This document shows, one piece after another, positions 17,636 through 24,978 of a stretch of DNA of 64,000 nt. The notes under the pieces were generated by a model, which worked only from the letters and a program-made list of their open reading frames with translations, ran no database searches and was not told where the DNA came from. The stretch's first letter is position 1. The number at the start of each line of letters is the position of its first letter. The translations under genes were made by a program, and so were the position numbers. This DNA comes from Aquimonas sp041395245. Its GTDB lineage: Bacteria; Pseudomonadota; Gammaproteobacteria; Xanthomonadales; Xanthomonadaceae. Location: positions 1-64,000 of the forward strand of contig JAWLAY010000022.1 of NCBI GenBank assembly GCA_041395245.1. The letters are read 5' to 3'.

Positions 17636-18165
17636 CGACCTCGCCAGATTTCGGTCGGCTCTTCATCGAGTCAAAAGGCCAGCCAATACTCCATGCGGGA
17701 AGGATGCTAGTTCTCGCTGACCGCATTCAGGCGTCCAAAGGGCAGTGCTTTACGGTGACAATTGAGGCAACCTCTTCTTCTCATATGCAGGGAGTGGGCA
17801 TATCTGAAGGGGTTGTGATTTTCGGCGAAAAAGTGAAAAGGGGAGTTGTCTGGGAGTATTTCTCTCTTCCGCCGGAGCAACGTTCAAAGCAGCGCGCTTC
17901 CTTGCCGTTCTCATTCGAAGTGGAGTGCGCAAATAGCAAGGGATGGCTGAGTTTCTACAACATGGCAGAGTTCCATGGGCGCCAAGAATGGTGGCATGGT
18001 GGCTCTTGCATGTGGGTAGAGGAAATACCAGGCGGCCGTCGCTACCACTGCAATGACTTTGAGCTAAACGAAGACTTCAATGACATCGTGTTCACGGTTA
18101 CGTCCGCTGATGCCCAACCAATACTTCCACCGGACCTGTCGCGGCAAGCCGCGCCAGGCCGGTGA
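17632..18165 (+). CDS. Cassette 1 protein of unknown function
   Basis: The 177-residue product starts 13 nt after the attI core, at an ATG overlapping the stop of the leader ORF. Its stop lies inside the following attC, so the last 15 or so residues are encoded by the attC stem (Ala/Gly/Pro-rich tail). There is no signal peptide or membrane segment. The body is beta-rich with several aromatic clusters (WLSFYNMAEFHGRQEWWHGG) and two Cys near 145-155. I do not recognise the family. Base composition is lower in GC than the flanking chromosome, as expected of cassettes. Confidence 0.7.
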   Translation: MTTSPDFGRLFIESKGQPILHAGRMLVLADRIQASKGQCFTVTIEATSSSHMQGVGISEGVVIFGEKVKRGVVWEYFSLPPEQRSKQRASLPFSFEVECANSKGWLSFYNMAEFHGRQEWWHGGSCMWVEEIPGGRRYHCNDFELNEDFNDIVFTVTSADAQPILPPDLSRQAAPGR

Positions 18166-18180
18166 AGTCAAACGTTAGGC
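18112..18180 (+). other. attC site 1 (69 bp)
   Basis: The left box GCCCAAC (18112-18118) and right core GTTAGGC (18174-18180) enclose an imperfect palindrome. TTCCACCGG pairs with CCGGTGAA, leaving one extrahelical base, and GGACCTG pairs with CAGGCC. Unpaired bases of this kind direct strand choice by IntI. Confidence 0.88.
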
Positions 18181-18448
18181 ATCAGAAGCGCCGCCATTGA
18201 CCGCAGTCTTTGGCCCCCAGGGAAACCCTCGAGCAACTGAGCGCATGCGAGAGCCGGGCCCTGCACCCTCATGCATGGGGCTTCTACCAGTTCGGGCCGC
18301 ATCCAACGCCAGTCCGTGGCAGGTTGTCAAGAGAAATAGCGGACTGTCGGGCTGAAGTCGGGTCTGTGTCGTGGCAGTCGACGGCATGATTCCCAATCAT
18401 GGCTACCTGGCACTCGCCAGCAAAGATTGCTAGAGGAGGACTGAAACT

Positions 18449-18961
18449 GTGTGGATCAAGAAGTTCCGACTACAGCGGTGCTGGTCGCAAGAACAATTGG
18501 CAGAGTTTGCTGGCTTGAGTGTACGAACCGTCCAGCGCCTTGAACGTGGGGATCCAGCCAGTATGGAATCACTCAAGGCTCTTGCGGCCGTGTTTTCGAT
18601 TGATGTAAGCCGTTTGCAGGAGCACACCGTGACAACTCAGTTATCGTCGCCGGAATCGGCAGCAAGCATCATTGCACATGAAAAAAATCAGTGGATAACT
18701 CGTGAAGAAGAACAAGCCATTGAGCATGTAGCGCATGTAAAGGGATTTTTCATTCATCTGATCATTTTCTTGATCGCAATGTCTGGATTAATCATACTAA
18801 ACTTGGTCATCAGCCCCAACGCTATTTGGTTTCACTATGTCCTCGTTTCTTGGTTATTCGCATTGACAATACAGGCACTCCTCACCTTTCCAGCGTACAA
18901 GCTATTCAGTCCAGAATGGGAAAGACGCCAAATAGAGCGATACTTGGGGCGCAAACTCTAG
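18449..18961 (+). CDS. Cassette 2: XRE helix-turn-helix protein with two membrane helices (2TM)
   Basis: The start is GTG 18449, 8 nt after GAGGAGGA. The 170-residue product has an XRE-type helix-turn-helix at about 8-55 (WSQEQLAEFAGLSVRTVQRLERG). A linker follows, then two hydrophobic helices at about 100-120 and 127-148 and an Arg-rich tail (SPEWERRQIERYLGRKL), matching the small '2TM domain' seen in such regulators. It is probably a membrane-tethered DNA-binding protein; the target is unknown. The 268 bp between the cassette edge (18181) and this gene hold no gene I can support and may carry a promoter. Confidence 0.8.
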   Translation: MWIKKFRLQRCWSQEQLAEFAGLSVRTVQRLERGDPASMESLKALAAVFSIDVSRLQEHTVTTQLSSPESAASIIAHEKNQWITREEEQAIEHVAHVKGFFIHLIIFLIAMSGLIILNLVISPNAIWFHYVLVSWLFALTIQALLTFPAYKLFSPEWERRQIERYLGRKL

Positions 18962-19058
18962 TTTTGACGATGAATAGCATACGCAAGATGTTGTTGAGTT
19001 GGCAATAGTCATGCGAACACGTGTGTTACTTTCAGGCACTCACACGGCTTAAACTGAT

Positions 19059-19187
19059 GCCTAACCCCTCGCTCAACCGGACCAGCTACGGCAGGCCACC
19101 TTGGCCCGGGCTGAGGTACGCAGTACATTTTCTCAGCCCGGGCCAAGGCGTCCTGCCGTAGCCGGCCGGTTAGCTCGAACGTTAGGC
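19059..19187 (+). other. attC site 2 (129 bp, VCR-like length)
   Basis: GCCTAAC (19059-19065) and GTTAGGC (19181-19187) are exact inverse partners. Between them lie long inverted arms, including CCTTGGCCCGGGCTGAG and its near-perfect complement CTCAGCCCGGGCCAAGG, and TACGGCAGG with CCTGCCGTA. A short loop lies around 19114-19130. Length and form resemble the large repeats of Vibrio and Xanthomonas arrays. Confidence 0.92.
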
Positions 19188-19201
19188 CTACCAATAAAAT
19201 G

Positions 19202-19410
19202 AAAAGGGTCAGGTCTAGCATCGTGGCATCCCGCGTTCCGCGGTCCTTGACGCACATTCTTGGCAATATCGACCCCAATGCACGCAATCGACATAACCGT
19301 TTAAGGAACGAGTGATGAAGAACCCCTTCCCATCGTCAAGCATGACCACCTGGCCGAGCTACCGCGCGCTGCATTCGGCGCGCGGTGGGGAAGGTCATTT
19401 CATTCGTTAG
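19202..19410 (+). repeat. Direct repeat copy A, a gene-poor cassette ending in a degenerate attC
   Basis: This segment starts AAAAGGGTCAGGTCTAG and is about 90% identical to copy B (22551-22762), 3.35 kb to the right. Its 3' part forms an imperfect palindrome and ends at GTTAGAT (19404-19410), which fits GTTRRRY, but the left box is degenerate. A 31-codon frame from 19315 ends in that core. The GGGGTCAGGTCT leader recalls sequences found upstream of small transposase genes, so both copies may be transposon-derived. No convincing gene is present. Confidence 0.65.
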
Positions 19411-19421
19411 ATCTCTTCAGC

Positions 19422-19637
19422 ATGAATCCAGAATGGGCAAGTCGTGGCAAGACAATTGCGCAGTTGATTGAGGTACTTCGTTCCTTTGAAGATCAAAGCC
19501 TTGAGGTTCGCATTTCCTTGGATGCTGGCTTTACCTCGTATCCAATATCACTGGTTGCAAAGAGAAATGGAAAGTACGCGATTCTTGAAAATAGCCAAGA
19601 CGAGCCAACCGCCATTCAGCATGACGCAACGCCCTAA
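19422..19637 (+). CDS. Cassette 4 protein of unknown function, 71 residues
   Basis: The ATG lies 12 bp after the GTTAGAT core and the stop TAA sits in the left box of the next attC. The 71-residue product is mixed alpha/beta (TIAQLIEVLRSFEDQSLEVRISLD) with no signal peptide or membrane helix. The family is not recognised. The pattern of an N-terminal helix followed by strands resembles small single-domain cassette proteins, many of unknown role. Confidence 0.6.
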   Translation: MNPEWASRGKTIAQLIEVLRSFEDQSLEVRISLDAGFTSYPISLVAKRNGKYAILENSQDEPTAIQHDATP

Positions 19638-19730
19638 CAATTCCGTCGAGAGGGCCCGCCCACAAGCTGCGCTTGCGGGTTTCCTTCGCGGCTTCGCGGT
19701 TGCGGCGGCCCCTCACATCAAACGTTGGGT
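19632..19730 (+). other. attC site (99 bp) after the 71-residue cassette gene
   Basis: The left box CCCTAAC (19632-19638, one mismatch to RYYYAAC) and right core GTTGGGT (19724-19730) flank complementary stretches such as GAGGGCC with GGCCCCTC. The upstream gene stops at TAA within the left box. Confidence 0.75.
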
Positions 19731-19736
19731 TGCGCA

Positions 19737-20165
19737 GTGGCGTCCCTGCAATCCCTAGCCGCAGAGATGCGGTTGGCGTTCGCGAACGAGCCCTTCCAAG
19801 GTATTGCGGCGGCACACGACTGCCTTGAGTGTGACGAGCTCCGCCATTTTCTTGAGGGCAAGTCTTGGCGCGACCTTGATGAAGAGGCCCTCTGGGAGGT
19901 TGAGCTGCCGCTACTGACACCGGAGGCCTACCATGCGTTCTTGCCTGCTTGGCTGTGGCATGGGCTGCACTATCCAGAGTCAGCCCATGCAGGAATGGCG
20001 CTCATCAACATGGAGGCTACCGAGAACGTGGCAGCTTTCAACAGTCGAGAGCGCGATCTTGTCGTACGGTGTGCTCAGTTCATTCATCGAAACGACCCAT
20101 TCGCATCTCAGGACCAAGAGAGTGTTGAGAGGCTGCGGCACATCGAAGTGCGATGGGCGCTGTGA
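19737..20165 (+). CDS. Cassette 5 protein, possibly DUF6714-like
   Basis: The frame is open from the cassette edge at 19725. The first plausible start is GTG 19737 (142 residues); TTG 19725 would coincide with the core. The product has no signal peptide. A helical N-terminal part is followed by E-G-K-S-W-x-D-L and LLTPEAYHAFLPAWLWHGLH, reminiscent of the small DUF6714 family (function unknown). The gene ends just before duplicated yfaP-like DNA, and no attC follows it, so this cassette has probably lost its right end. Confidence 0.6.
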   Translation: MASLQSLAAEMRLAFANEPFQGIAAAHDCLECDELRHFLEGKSWRDLDEEALWEVELPLLTPEAYHAFLPAWLWHGLHYPESAHAGMALINMEATENVAAFNSRERDLVVRCAQFIHRNDPFASQDQESVERLRHIEVRWAL

Positions 20166-20234
20166 AGCAACGTGAACCGCCCCGGGGCGGGTCAGCGAAA
20201 GCCATGCGGTGCTGCGCCGCTTAGTGAGTCGATG

Positions 20235-20515
20235 ACCACGGCGCTCCGTGCCGCCGCCCGTTTGGCGGATTTGTTCGCCGGACTGCGTATTCGTCCTCCG
20301 CGTTTGAACAGAATCTGCCTGCGATTTGCCATCTGGCTGCAGTACAGTTTGTTCGCCGCAGTCCATGGTTGCCACGGGAGGCACGGATGTCTGCATGTTC
20401 GGTAGGAAGGCGTGGTCGGTGCTTGCTGTGGATGGTGGCGCTTGGCGTGGCGCCGGGCGTGTGGTTGCCAGCGCAGGCGGAATCCAGCGAAGCCGTGCAG
20501 GAGCGGCAGGGCCCC
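20235..20515 (+). repeat. Duplicate of the yfaP-like gene's upstream region and first 43 codons (copy 1)
   Basis: This stretch is over 90% identical to about 25526-25802, the upstream region and 5' end of the intact gene at 25674. It has the same GGGAGG ribosome binding site and start codon (20387). It breaks off at 20515, where IS21-like sequence begins. Confidence 0.85.
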
Positions 20516-20596
20516 GTTAGCGCCAGTTGGAAACTGACCCACCTGCCGGTTGAAACCGACCCACCTGAGACTGCCTCCGCGGGTTTCCGGAAATGA
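20387..20596 (+). pseudogene. Truncated yfaP-like gene fused to IS sequence
   Basis: The first 43 codons repeat the signal peptide and early mature sequence of the protein encoded at 25674 (MSACSVGRRGRCLLWM...). After position 20515 the frame runs into IS21-end sequence and stops at TGA 20594-20596. The DUF2135 domain is missing, so no working protein is expected. Confidence 0.8.
20434..20515 (+). repeat. Left 82-bp direct repeat flanking the IS21 remnant
   Basis: It matches 22431-22512 at 81 of 82 positions. Both differ at several shared positions from the intact gene (25721-25802), so the pair came from one diverged copy. At 82 bp it is far longer than a normal IS21 target duplication (4-8 bp). 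Confidence 0.85.
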
Positions 20597-21540
20597 TGGA
20601 AGCGCCGATGTTGATTCAGGAGGATGGTGAGATTGAGGTCAGGCAAGGAAAACAAGGGTTGGGGGTGCGTGAGGCGCGGCGTTGCGGCGTCTCGCGCAAC
20701 ACGGTTCGGCGGGTGCGCGATGTAGGGCGCACGGCGTCGTTATCACGTGGGGAGGCACGTGGCTTGCGTGGTGCCGACGGTGTTCGAGGAGTACATCCGC
20801 GAGCGGCTGGCTGCGGCGGCACTCCCAGTGGATTCCGGCCACGGTGCTGTTACGCGAGATTCGTGAGCGCGTTAAGGCTCGGTCGCACTCGGATCTTGCG
20901 GACGTTCGCGCGCGAGCCTCCGGCCGCCGCAGGTCGAGGAAGCGGTGGTGCGTTTTGGAGACGGCACCGGGTCGGCAAATGCAGGTGGATTGGTGAGTTT
21001 TCGTCTCGATGGTCGGCGTTGGTTTGCGTTTGTCGTGGTGTTGGGGTTTCACGCTGGATTTTCGGCCGCTTGTTGAGGAGGATCAGCGGTTCGAGACGTT
21101 GCGTGACCCGGGCATGTCGCCAGGCCTGATGCGCTGGGCGGCGTGCCGCACGAGGGGCCATACGACAACATGGCTACCGTCGCTTCAAGCGCGATGCCGA
21201 TGGCAAAGGGCGGTATCGCTTTCATGACGGCATGCTGGCGTTGTCGCGCGACTACGGGTTTGCGTTGCGTCGAAGTCGGCCCTATCGGGCACGCACCAAG
21301 GGCAAGGTCGAGCGCGGCATCCGCTACGTCCGCGAGTTTCTCGTGCCGCTGCTGTTGAGTCGCAACGCGGCGAGGCACTCACACTGACATCGTCAACGCG
21401 CGTTTCAGTGCCTGGTGCAGCGCGACATCGCCAATCAGCGATTGCATGGCACGACCGGCGAGCGGCCCTGTGATCGGTTGGTGGTCGAATGCACGCGTCT
21501 GCTGCCGTTGCCGGGCGGGCGACCCGCCCAGCGTGCGTGA
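20590..21540 (+). pseudogene. istA: istA transposase remnant, multiple frameshifts
   Basis: Across three frames one can read, in order, pieces of an IstA transposase: a helix-turn-helix (RRCGVSRNTVRR), SQWIPATVLLREIRERVKA, an E-T-A-P-G-R-Q-M-Q-V-D-W motif containing a DDE-type Asp, a segment around SRWIFGR, and TKGKVERGIRYVREFLVPLL with the Glu region. No single frame spans more than about 100 residues. The positions given bracket the readable pieces. Confidence 0.85.
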
Positions 21541-21599
21541 AGTGCAGAAGCCCTGCGCGCGGTCATTCCACGACCGACCACGCCGATCCGTTGACCCCT

Positions 21600-22386
21600 T
21601 TATGGCCTACAGGATGTTCAGTGCTGGCATGTCAGCGCAACCTCGCGCAGGAGCGATTGAACGCGGTGTGCGCCGACCTGAAACTGACCGGTGTCGCCAA
21701 CGGGCCACCCGTCTCGCGCGCAGGAAGCCAGCGCATCGGAGGAGCTACATCGACTTCCCCGATCGTGTGCTGCGAGCCGAGACGGGGCAACGCCAGGAGC
21801 GTAGTCGCACGATGCTGGTTCGCACCGCCGGCTTCCCGGTGGTCAAGCGGCTCGATGACTTCGACTTCGCATTCGCCGGTGCGCAGAAGAAGCAGTTCAC
21901 CGAACTCGCCAGTTCCTACCATCGAGCGTGGCGAGAACGTTGTCCTGCTGGGCCTGGAGTGGTGTCGGCAAGACCCATCTGGCGCTCGCCCTTGGCCTCA
22001 AAGCGGCAGAGAATGGCTACAAGGTGCGCTTATACCGCCGCCGATCTGATGCGCGACATCGCCACCGCGCGCCGTCAGGAACGGCTCGACAATCTGCTGC
22101 GCGGAACGTGCGCATGCCGAAACTGCTGATCATCGACGAGCTCGGTTACATGCCACTGGACAAGGCCGGCGCCCACGATCTGTTCCAGGTCATCGCCAAG
22201 CGCTTTCATGAGTACGGCAGCTTGATCGTCACCAGCAACCTCAACTTCGGGCAATGGGACCAGACCCTGGCAGGCGACAGCGCGCTCGCCGCCGCACTGC
22301 TCGACCGCCTGCCGCACCACGCCCACGTCATTCCACTGAGTGCTGGAGAAAGCTATCGACTCAAGGACAAACGCAAAGCAGGCTGA
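21600..22386 (+). pseudogene. istB: istB ATPase remnant, frameshifted
   Basis: IstB is the AAA+ helper ATPase of IS21 transposition. The Walker A region reads SGVGKTHLALALGLKAAENGY in one frame at about 21960-22025. After frameshifts the Walker B region (MPKLLIIDELGYMPLDKAGA) and C-terminal part (SLIVTSNLNFGQWDQTLAGD...) are intact from about 22114 to the stop at 22386. At least three frame changes upstream inactivate it. Confidence 0.9.
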
Positions 22387-22430
22387 TCGAACGCAGAAGC
22401 ACCGCCAACACGGCGGACTAAACCAAGCTG

Positions 22431-22550
22431 GGTGGCGCTTGGCGTGGCGCCGGGCGTGTGGTTGCCAGCGCAGGCGGAATCCAGCGAAGCCGTGCAGGAG
22501 TGGCAGGGCCCCACGGCGGGTTGGCGTTATCACGGCTTTGGTACCTGCGT
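22431..22550 (+). repeat. Second yfaP-like gene fragment, right of the IS remnant (copy 2)
   Basis: It repeats codons for the signal peptide and first mature residues (through GWRYHGFGT) of the gene at 25674. It has no start region and stops abruptly where direct repeat copy B begins. The first 82 bp (22431-22512) duplicate 20434-20515. Confidence 0.85.
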
Positions 22551-22762
22551 GAAAGGGGTCAGGTCTAGTATCGTAGCATCCTCGTTCCGTGGTCGTTGAC
22601 GCACATTCTTGGCAATATCGACCCCAATGCACGCAATCGACATAACCGTCTCCGGAACGAGTGATGAAGAAACCCCTCCCCATCGTCAAGCACGACCACC
22701 TGGCCGAGCTACCGAGCGCTGCAACCGGTGCGCGGTGGGGAAGGTCCTTTCATTCGTTAGGC
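22551..22762 (+). repeat. Direct repeat copy B, ending in a GTTAGGC attC core
   Basis: About 90% identical to copy A (19202-19410). Its last 90 bp form an imperfect palindrome (CCCTCCCCAT against GGTGGGGAAGG), and it ends in a consensus core GTTAGGC (22756-22762) that opens the next cassette. The left box is again degenerate. Copies A and B bracket cassettes 4-5 and the IS remnant, and recombination between them would delete about 3.35 kb. Confidence 0.7.
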
Positions 22763-22782
22763 CTCGCAATCCACACCTTCCT

Positions 22783-23211
22783 GTGCTCGCACTGAATTTC
22801 CCGTCGCACTTCCCACCAACGACGCGATGGAAGAAGTTCTTCATCGGCGTACGTTGGCTCGGACCGGATCTATCGTTTTTCAAGACACTGAAAGCTACCC
22901 AGGCCGCGAGGCACCCGGATCAGATGGAAGCATGGACCGACGCAAAGCAACGAGAGATCGCTGAGATGCTTGGGGAGATTCTCAGCAGGAGACTAGGATG
23001 GAAAACAGGAGTCTTCTTGCCACAGGACTCAATGGCTGTCGTATTTCATGGCCCAAGATTCGACTTCTTGGACGAAGGTGCAGTCGATGAAGCAATCGAG
23101 AGCGTTGAATCCAAGTACAAGATCAAAGTTACCAAGGACTTCTGGCTCGGCAAAGAATTGACTACGCTGGGTGAGGTCGTCGCGGCAATGGCCGAGCTCA
23201 GCGAGCCCTAA
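22783..23211 (+). CDS. Cassette protein of unknown function, 142 residues
   Basis: The frame is open through the GTTAGGC core. GTG 22783 is the first reasonable start inside the cassette and has no clear ribosome binding site, so the true start is uncertain. The product is soluble and charged. It has an amphipathic middle helix (TDAKQREIAEMLGEILSRRLGW) and a C-terminal part (AVDEAIESVESKYKIKVTKDFW...TLGEVVAAMAEL) whose W/L-G-E-V helix vaguely recalls carrier-protein folds. It lacks the DSL phosphopantetheine site. The TAA stop lies in the next attC left box, as in neighbouring cassettes. Confidence 0.6.
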   Translation: MLALNFPSHFPPTTRWKKFFIGVRWLGPDLSFFKTLKATQAARHPDQMEAWTDAKQREIAEMLGEILSRRLGWKTGVFLPQDSMAVVFHGPRFDFLDEGAVDEAIESVESKYKIKVTKDFWLGKELTTLGEVVAAMAELSEP

Positions 23212-23276
23212 CCCCTCGCTCAAGCTGACCCGCTATAGCGCCTGCCTCTGCGGGCAGCGTAGCTCGAACGTTGGGC
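23206..23276 (+). other. attC site (71 bp)
   Basis: The left box CCCTAAC (23206-23212) and right core GTTGGGC (23270-23276) flank imperfect inverted arms (CTCGCTCAAGCT against AGCTCGAACG; GCCTGCC with GGGCAGC). The upstream TAA stop is inside the left box. Confidence 0.8.
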
Positions 23277-23290
23277 ACCCAAGGAAGACC

Positions 23291-23590
23291 GTGCAAATAG
23301 ACAAAATCATTGCGCAGTGTTCGTCTGAACAGCCAACCGCCGAATCACTTATAAGAGACTTGGGTGTGTACTCCCATGAGGAGTTCTGCGTCTCCTTCTG
23401 CGCGAGAGTTGCATCCGAGTACATGGCGGGCCGTCTTTCATTTTGGTCTGCAAACGCTGCGGTCAACTGGCTTCACTATTTTTGCTATGTAGATGCAGAT
23501 CGTGGAATGCCAGATTTTTCTACGGAAGTTCATGCGGCATTCGACGAAGGCGAGCCCACGCTGGAGACCCACCAGGCACAGATCCAGTAG
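23291..23590 (+). CDS. Cassette protein of unknown function, 99 residues
   Basis: GTG 23291 follows AAGGAAG at 23281-23287 and lies 14 bp past the core. The 99-residue product is mainly helical with a Trp/aromatic-rich centre (LSFWSANAAVNWLHYFCYVDADRGMPDFSTEVHAAFDEGE). There is no signal peptide. The pattern of an N-terminal helix followed by an aromatic helix is common among small cassette proteins, but I recognise no family. Confidence 0.65.
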   Translation: MQIDKIIAQCSSEQPTAESLIRDLGVYSHEEFCVSFCARVASEYMAGRLSFWSANAAVNWLHYFCYVDADRGMPDFSTEVHAAFDEGEPTLETHQAQIQ

Positions 23591-23648
23591 AGAAATACAC
23601 TCGCCCCTTCCTGGAGCGTGTGGCTACTGAATATGGCAGTCTGTGTGC

Positions 23649-23712
23649 GCCCAATAATTCGCTGCAGGGTCGACGGCCTTTACGGCCCGCGCCCTGAGCT
23701 CAAACGTTAGCC
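23649..23712 (+). other. attC-like site (64 bp), degenerate cores
   Basis: The left box GCCCAAT (23649-23655) and right core GTTAGCC (23706-23712) each deviate by one base from consensus. The arms GCAGGG/CCCTGAGC and CGGCC/GGCCCG can pair. Confidence 0.55.
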
Positions 23713-23728
23713 CTCACAGGACAGGCCC

Positions 23729-24151
23729 GTGGTAACCGTCGTTCCCGACAAGTCCTTCGAGCCAACGCGCTGCGCGTGCTGCGGCAAGACGACGCGTGGT
23801 GTATCCGGATGGATTGAAGACGACGAGAAGACGTTGGCGGCGTACCTCATTCACTGGACGGAAGGGGCAGCCGACCACCCCGCGAACTTTGATCTGATCT
23901 TCGGGTCTTGGGGCGAACACGCGACAGCAGCGGATCGGTCAGTGGCTTCTTTTGTCTATCACGCCTCTGGGAACGGGTTCATGGCGATTGATGCGCACTC
24001 GAGACCGGCGGGAAAGGCGACGCATCTTGCATCATTCCCATTAGCCAGGAGTGAGGTGGTTGGCACACCGCTAGCTCCCTACCTTTTCGGACTTCTGGAT
24101 GCCATTTGGCTTCAAGATGGACGCATCGTCGGCATCCGCGGTGATGGTTAA
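23729..24151 (+). CDS. Cassette protein with N-terminal CxCCGK Cys motif
   Basis: GTG 23729 follows a weak AGGACAGG. The 140-residue product opens with RCACCGKTTRGVSGW, a Cys cluster that may bind zinc. A region with Trp and His follows (YLIHWTEGAADHPANFDLIFGSWG), then a C-terminal part ending LFGLLDAIWLQDGRIVGIRGDG. It has no membrane segment. The family is not recognised; the layout recalls small hypothetical proteins annotated in integrons and toxin-immunity loci. The stop TAA is followed by C, but a matching right core is not clear. Confidence 0.65.
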   Translation: MVTVVPDKSFEPTRCACCGKTTRGVSGWIEDDEKTLAAYLIHWTEGAADHPANFDLIFGSWGEHATAADRSVASFVYHASGNGFMAIDAHSRPAGKATHLASFPLARSEVVGTPLAPYLFGLLDAIWLQDGRIVGIRGDG

Positions 24152-24275
24152 CCAGTAGCTGGGGTCACCAGAGCGCGATTCGGGGCCAGGTCGTGTTTTG
24201 CCGCATCCGCACGGAGGGCGCCGGTGTCACGAGAGGTTGGTTGTCGCGTGGTTAGCATATTTGGTAACGTGGGGC

Positions 24276-24602
24276 ATGGCGTTTGAAGTCACCTACTTCC
24301 ATGAGTGCATTCTTTCCGAGATCCAGTCATGGCCGGTTGATGTACTTGCCGACTACGCCAGATTGATTGAGCTCTTGGCGGAGCATGGTCCTAGCCTTCG
24401 CCTGCCGTACTCTCGGGCCTTTGGCGATGGTCTGTTTGAGCTACGGCCTCGTGGGCGGTCGGGAATCGGCCGCGCCTTCTACTGTTTTCTCGTCGGCAAG
24501 CGAGTCATCGTCTTGCATGCATTCATCAAGAAGTCCCAGCAGACGCCGGACAGTGAACTGAAACGTGCGCGCAAGCGCCTCAAGGAGGTGCAACATGGCT
24601 GA
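24276..24602 (+). CDS. higB: HigB/RelE-superfamily (Gp49-like) toxin
   Basis: ATG 24276 (108 residues) is preferred over the longer open frame from 24198. The product has the phage Gp49-like RelE fold pattern: F-E-V-T-Y-F early, then LPYSRAFGDGLFELRPRGRSGIGRAFYCFLVGKRVIVLHAFIKKSQQTPDSELKRARKR. This is the conserved L-x-D/G-G-L-x-E-L-R ... R-x-F-Y ... H-x-F-x-K-K-x-x-x-T-P core of ribosome-dependent mRNA interferases. Toxin-first order with an XRE antitoxin overlapping by 8 bp is the higBA arrangement. Such pairs stabilise integron arrays against cassette loss. Confidence 0.88.
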   Translation: MAFEVTYFHECILSEIQSWPVDVLADYARLIELLAEHGPSLRLPYSRAFGDGLFELRPRGRSGIGRAFYCFLVGKRVIVLHAFIKKSQQTPDSELKRARKRLKEVQHG

Positions 24603-24912
24603 CCTGAAGTACAAGCCCGTTGGTCACAATCACGCCGAGTTCCTGGCTAAGGCCAAGCAACGATCAGGCTTTGTCGAAGCCTACGAGTCGCTTGAGCTCG
24701 AGTACGCCTTGGCGGACCAAATGCTCAAGGCGCGCGCAAAGGCCGGCCTTACCCAAGATGCAGTCGCTGAGCGCATGGGTACGACCAAGAGCGCGATCTC
24801 AAGGCTGGAGGCTGCCGGGCGGCACGCGCCTTCGCTCGCCACGCTGAAAAAGTACGCGGCCGCTGTGGGCTGCGATCTTCAGGTCAAGCTGGTGCCACAG
24901 AAGAGTGCGTGA
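24595..24912 (+). CDS. higA: HigA-type XRE antitoxin
   Basis: ATG 24595 lies behind AAGGAGGTG (24582-24590) and overlaps the toxin gene end by 8 bp. The 105-residue product has a helical N-terminal region and an XRE helix-turn-helix at about 40-95 (LKARAKAGLTQDAVAERMGTTKSAISRLE). It should neutralise the toxin and repress the pair. The strong ribosome binding site relative to the toxin's weak one fits excess antitoxin synthesis. Confidence 0.88.
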   Translation: MADLKYKPVGHNHAEFLAKAKQRSGFVEAYESLELEYALADQMLKARAKAGLTQDAVAERMGTTKSAISRLEAAGRHAPSLATLKKYAAAVGCDLQVKLVPQKSA

Positions 24913-24971
24913 CGCCGAGCGCTCGAAATTTCTGGGCCGACTGACTGAACGAAGTCGTCCGGCGACCAGAC

Positions 24972-24978
24972 GTTGGAT
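24972..24978 (+). other. Candidate attC right core (GTTGGAT)
   Basis: The heptamer fits GTTRRRY. Imperfect complementary stretches (CTGGGCCGAC against GTCGTCCGGCGACCAG) lie upstream within 24910-24971, but no clean left box was found. It probably separates the toxin-antitoxin cassette from the lipoprotein cassette. Confidence 0.5.

Larger units (their letters stand above)
20516..22430 (+). mobile_element. Decayed IS21-family element
   Basis: The left end has IS21-like internal repeats (GGAAACTGACCCACC, then TTGAAACCGACCCACC). Remnants of istA and istB follow in order on the + strand, each broken by several frameshifts. The right terminal repeat is not recognisable. The element lies between 82-bp copies of yfaP-like DNA. 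It is probably inactive. Confidence 0.85.

Noticed and set aside
24146..24257. attC between the Cys-motif cassette and the toxin gene (GGTTAAC to GTTAGCA)
   Set aside because: Neither end fits the consensus and the arms pair poorly. A degenerate site is possible but not supportable.
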